A DNA stretch of 64,000 nucleotides from Plutella xylostella (lineage: Eukaryota > Arthropoda > Insecta > Lepidoptera > Plutellidae), in contig NC_063984.1 in assembly GCF_932276165.1 (NCBI RefSeq), positions 9,555,501 through 9,619,500 on the forward strand, read 5' to 3'. Every line of letters begins with the position of its first letter. Within the stretch, counting starts at the first letter, position 1. Positions 61,080 through 64,000 of the stretch are shown piece after piece. The notes under the pieces were generated by a model. That model was not told the origin of the DNA and ran no database searches. It saw nothing but the letters and a program-made list of their open reading frames with translations. The translations under genes and the position numbers were made by a program.

Positions 61080-63440
61080 AGTAGTGGAGTATATCCTGAT
61101 AAACTAAAATCAGTGATTGTAATCCCGATATTCAAAAAAGAAAACAGAGAAGAACTGCAGTTTTACAGACCTATAGCTTTAATATCAATTGTCTCCAAGA
61201 TATTTGAAAAATTTCTTTATAATTCCTTGACATCATTTTTTGACAAGCATAATATCCTTATTGACGAACAAAAGGGATTCCGTAAAAATATGACAATAAA
61301 TTTAGCAATTTTTGACTTTTTAAAAAAAGTTATGATATGTGTCGATGAGAAAACTCCTGTATGTGCCATATATATGGACCTTACAAAAGCATTCGACTAT
61401 GTTAATCATAATATATTAATAAGTAAATTAAAATCATATGGTATCAGAGGTAATGTTATTGAACTTATCAAGTCTTACTTAAGTAATAGGAACCAATGTA
61501 CACAAATAACAAAAATGTGCCCTAAAACTAATATGGAAATTAGATATCTTTCAGATAATAGATCAATACTTCATGGAGTTCCACAAGGCAGTGTACTTGG
61601 CCCGCTTTTATTTTTGACATACATTAACGATTTGCCGAGACATGTTTCAAATCCAATGATCCTTTTTGCCGATGATAGCACTGTCATAATAAAATGCACC
61701 GATGAGCTCAAATATGAGGAAACAATTAATAATAACCTGACAGAAATAATCAACTGGCTTGATGACAACTGCTTGGTAGCTAATCTCAGCAAAACTAAAT
61801 TGATGATGTTCCATCAGAGGAAAAACACTCCTGAAGTCAGAGTTAATTATAACAATCAACCAGTAACTGAAACACGTGTAACAAAATTTCTAGGTCTTAA
61901 TATTGACAACCAACTTACGTGGAATGATCATACAATAGATCTTTGCGCAAGGCTCAGTAAGCACTCATATATGCTTTACAGACTTAGGGGCATTGTTAGC
62001 ATGGATACACTTGTGATAGCTTATCATGCATATGTGGCATCCACACTTCGCTATGGGATCATTTTCTGGGGTAACTGTAGTCAGAAAGAATCAGTATTCA
62101 AGGCTCAGAAAAGAATAATTAGATCTATGTGTGGCCTTAAAACCACAGACAGCTGTAAGCCGTATTTTAAGAAATTCAAAATTTTATCTTTGCCATGTCT
62201 CTATATTTACGAAGTAGGTGTATTTGTAAAATCAAATCCAAAGCTCTTCTTGAAGGCATCAGAAGTACATCACTGCAGTCGGATACGTTCGCTACATTGG
62301 AACAGGCTATGCACTCAAACCTCAAAGACAGCCTTAATGAATAAAAGTGTTTTTTGCATGTCACCGCTTATCTACAATAAAATACCAAATTGTATTAGAG
62401 ACCTAGACATAAAAATATTTAAGAAAAGATTATGTGAATTATTAATTGCTAAGTGCTATTACACAATAACTAGGGTTTCGTTCCCGCTTTCCCGGGAATT
62501 CCCGGGAAATTTGTCCTTCCCGAAACCGGGAAAAAAATTAGGATTCCCGGGAATTCCCGGGTTTGATTTTTAATCGTTTTTATGCTATATTTTCGTCTTT
62601 ATCTATCTGTTTCTCCTACCTTAAACCAAAAAAAATATCGGCAGGTTTGTCGTCTACCATCAGAAACTCGGTTTTGTTGTAAATTATTGGAAAATCATAC
62701 GTGTTGTATTGTTTTCGCGCAGCTACATTACAAAGATAAATGACTCATCTACATCACTTTGTTTCACCTCTTCCTGATTCAATATCTTTATTTATCTGTT
62801 GGTCCTCCCACCTACCTAAAACCAAACAATTGATCGGCTTTTACATATGTGACCAAAGAGTATGTAAAAGCTAACACTAGTATGACACCTGTCATATTTT
62901 TTTTATGTCCCCGTTTTATGTCCGCGTTTATTTTTTATAAAATTACTAACGCATAGAAAAAAACCAAAATAAGAAGTAGGTTGAGCGATAAATCGTTGAA
63001 TGAATAAATTTTTCTAAAACATTACCCCAAGTGTAATTAATTTTCTATTTTAACTATATGTCATAATAATATTATTTCCAAACTGTTTAGTATAATACCT
63101 TTGTTATTGTTTAATTTACAATTAAAAAAAACAAATGATTTGGCATGTAAAACAAATCATTATTATGTAATTTTGATTTTTAATTTATTTGACTGTTGCT
63201 TTTTTCTACCTATACGAGTGATAAAAGTATATTTGATTTAATTGTAAGAGTTTTAATAGACTATTTTATAGACTTTTAATACCCGAAAATAGCAAAACCA
63301 AGCATTTAAAATAAATTCCCGTTTCCCGGGAATTCCCGGGAAATCTTCGAAATAATTCCCGTTTCCCGGGAACAGAAAAAGGTCGGGAAAAACGAAACCC
63401 TAACAATAACCGACTTTTTTGACGACAGAACACTATAATA
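61080..63440 (+). mobile_element. LINE reverse transcriptase, 5'-truncated and interrupted by a hAT-like element
   Basis: An open frame from 61065 covers a reverse transcriptase that starts abruptly at GVYPDKLKSVIVIPIFKK. It has FYRPIALISIVSKIFEK, IYMDLTKAFDYVNHNILI, GVPQGSVLGPLLFLTYIND, FADDSTVIIK and a C-terminal region with AYHAYVASTLRYGIIFWG. The last ~34 codons of the apparent frame (to 62573) are inserted hAT sequence, not LINE. Skipping the insertion and one target copy, the LINE frame resumes at 63411 and reaches a stop within about ten codons. The clade is CR1/Jockey-like. The endonuclease is missing. Confidence 0.85.
62471..63402. mobile_element. 932-bp hAT-like non-autonomous element with 8-bp target duplication
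   Basis: Perfect duplication acaataac lies at 62463-62470 and 63403-63410. The terminal inverted repeats are TAGGGTTTCGTT and its complement. Subterminal copies of the palindrome CCCGGGAATTCCCGGG lie at 62491-62506, 62546-62561 and 63325-63340, with a half copy at 63365-63370. An 8-bp duplication is typical of hAT transposons. The interior is AT-rich and non-coding. Confidence 0.88.
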
Positions 63441-63543
63441 AATGACATTTCTAACATAATTAATATTATCTTGTATGTATTTGTATACCTACCTGACTAA
63501 TTTAAATTTCAATGTACTTATAAAATATGTAGGGTAACGTAAC

Positions 63544-63934
63544 GTACCTTGGGACGCTTGTACCTCGGGACATTGATTGTATTTTAAAAACCGGCTAAAT
63601 AAACACATTAAAATTCTACCCTAGGCATAGTATTTTACTCGCTTGGCAAAACTAGTGAGTCTCGTGATCATACCAGCATCGAGTGTGTGGTGAAGACAAT
63701 ATGAAGTTTTTTGGAGTCAAAAGTAGCTTTTGTATAGTTTTTTGTGTTGCTTTATCTCATTGAGGCATGCTCAAAATAAAGACATGGATGTCACGTATAA
63801 CTTTTCAGTTATTTAATTTTATGACATGGCAATTATCTGAAAGATTCCTATTAATTAAAAATAAAGATATTTAAATTTTGGTTAAATATTGCTTTTTTGT
63901 ACCTTGGGACACGATTAAATTTGTACCTTGGGAC
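63544..63934 (+). repeat. Dispersed gtaccttgggac repeats
   Basis: gtaccttgggac at 63544-63555, 63899-63910 and 63923-63934, with a variant gtacctcgggac at 63560-63571. They may be the edge of a larger repeat continuing past the window. Confidence 0.5.
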
Positions 63935-64000
63935 ACTGTTTTCTATGTCTTTGTACTATGGAAAATGCAAACATCTAAATAACGCCTTATATCTCTGTTC

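Noticed and set aside
1..64000. CRISPR arrays, bacterial operons, rRNA or tRNA genes
   Set aside because: No spaced direct-repeat arrays and no cloverleaf or rRNA sequences were seen; the window is eukaryotic. A tRNAscan run would settle weak cases.

Overview
This window looks like nuclear DNA of a moth or butterfly (Lepidoptera). It is AT-rich, has multi-exon genes with GT-AG introns, and carries dense low-copy mobile DNA: 5'-truncated LINEs with target-site duplications, mariner and hAT derivatives, small foldback elements, and 3'-end motifs I know from lepidopteran repeats. It holds part of the conserved Wnt1/Wnt6 gene cluster.

Layout. (1) 1-12.4 kb, + strand: Wnt6, five coding exons from the second exon to the stop. 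The signal-peptide exon lies left of the window. A 9.4-kb intron fills 1196-10571 and holds a small antisense open frame (8220-8384) of unknown meaning. (2) 12.5-18.4 kb, - strand: a six-exon gene for a secreted astacin-family protein of 411 residues. I assembled it exon by exon; all splice phases fit, but every zinc-site and catalytic residue of the astacin family is missing. Its stop codon lies 133 bp from the Wnt6 stop, tail to tail. Its introns hold a LINE, a rearranged mariner and other repeats, while all exons stay open. (3) 20.8-35.7 kb, - strand: wingless/Wnt1, complete, four coding exons, 393 residues, with a probable long 3' UTR. (4) 35.8-64 kb: about 28 kb upstream of wg in which I see no host gene. 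It has GC-rich patches near wg that may be regulatory and many mobile elements, including two LINE ORFs. One of these is interrupted by a 932-bp hAT-like element with a perfect 8-bp target duplication.

Wnt1 and Wnt6 are secreted, lipid-modified signalling proteins that are often co-expressed. Here they are convergent with the inactive-astacin gene between them. In Drosophila, as I recall, wg and Wnt6 lie in tandem in the same direction, so one gene is inverted relative to that order.

The main novelty is the catalytically dead astacin between the two Wnt genes. All positions come from reading the sequence; no search or alignment was run.
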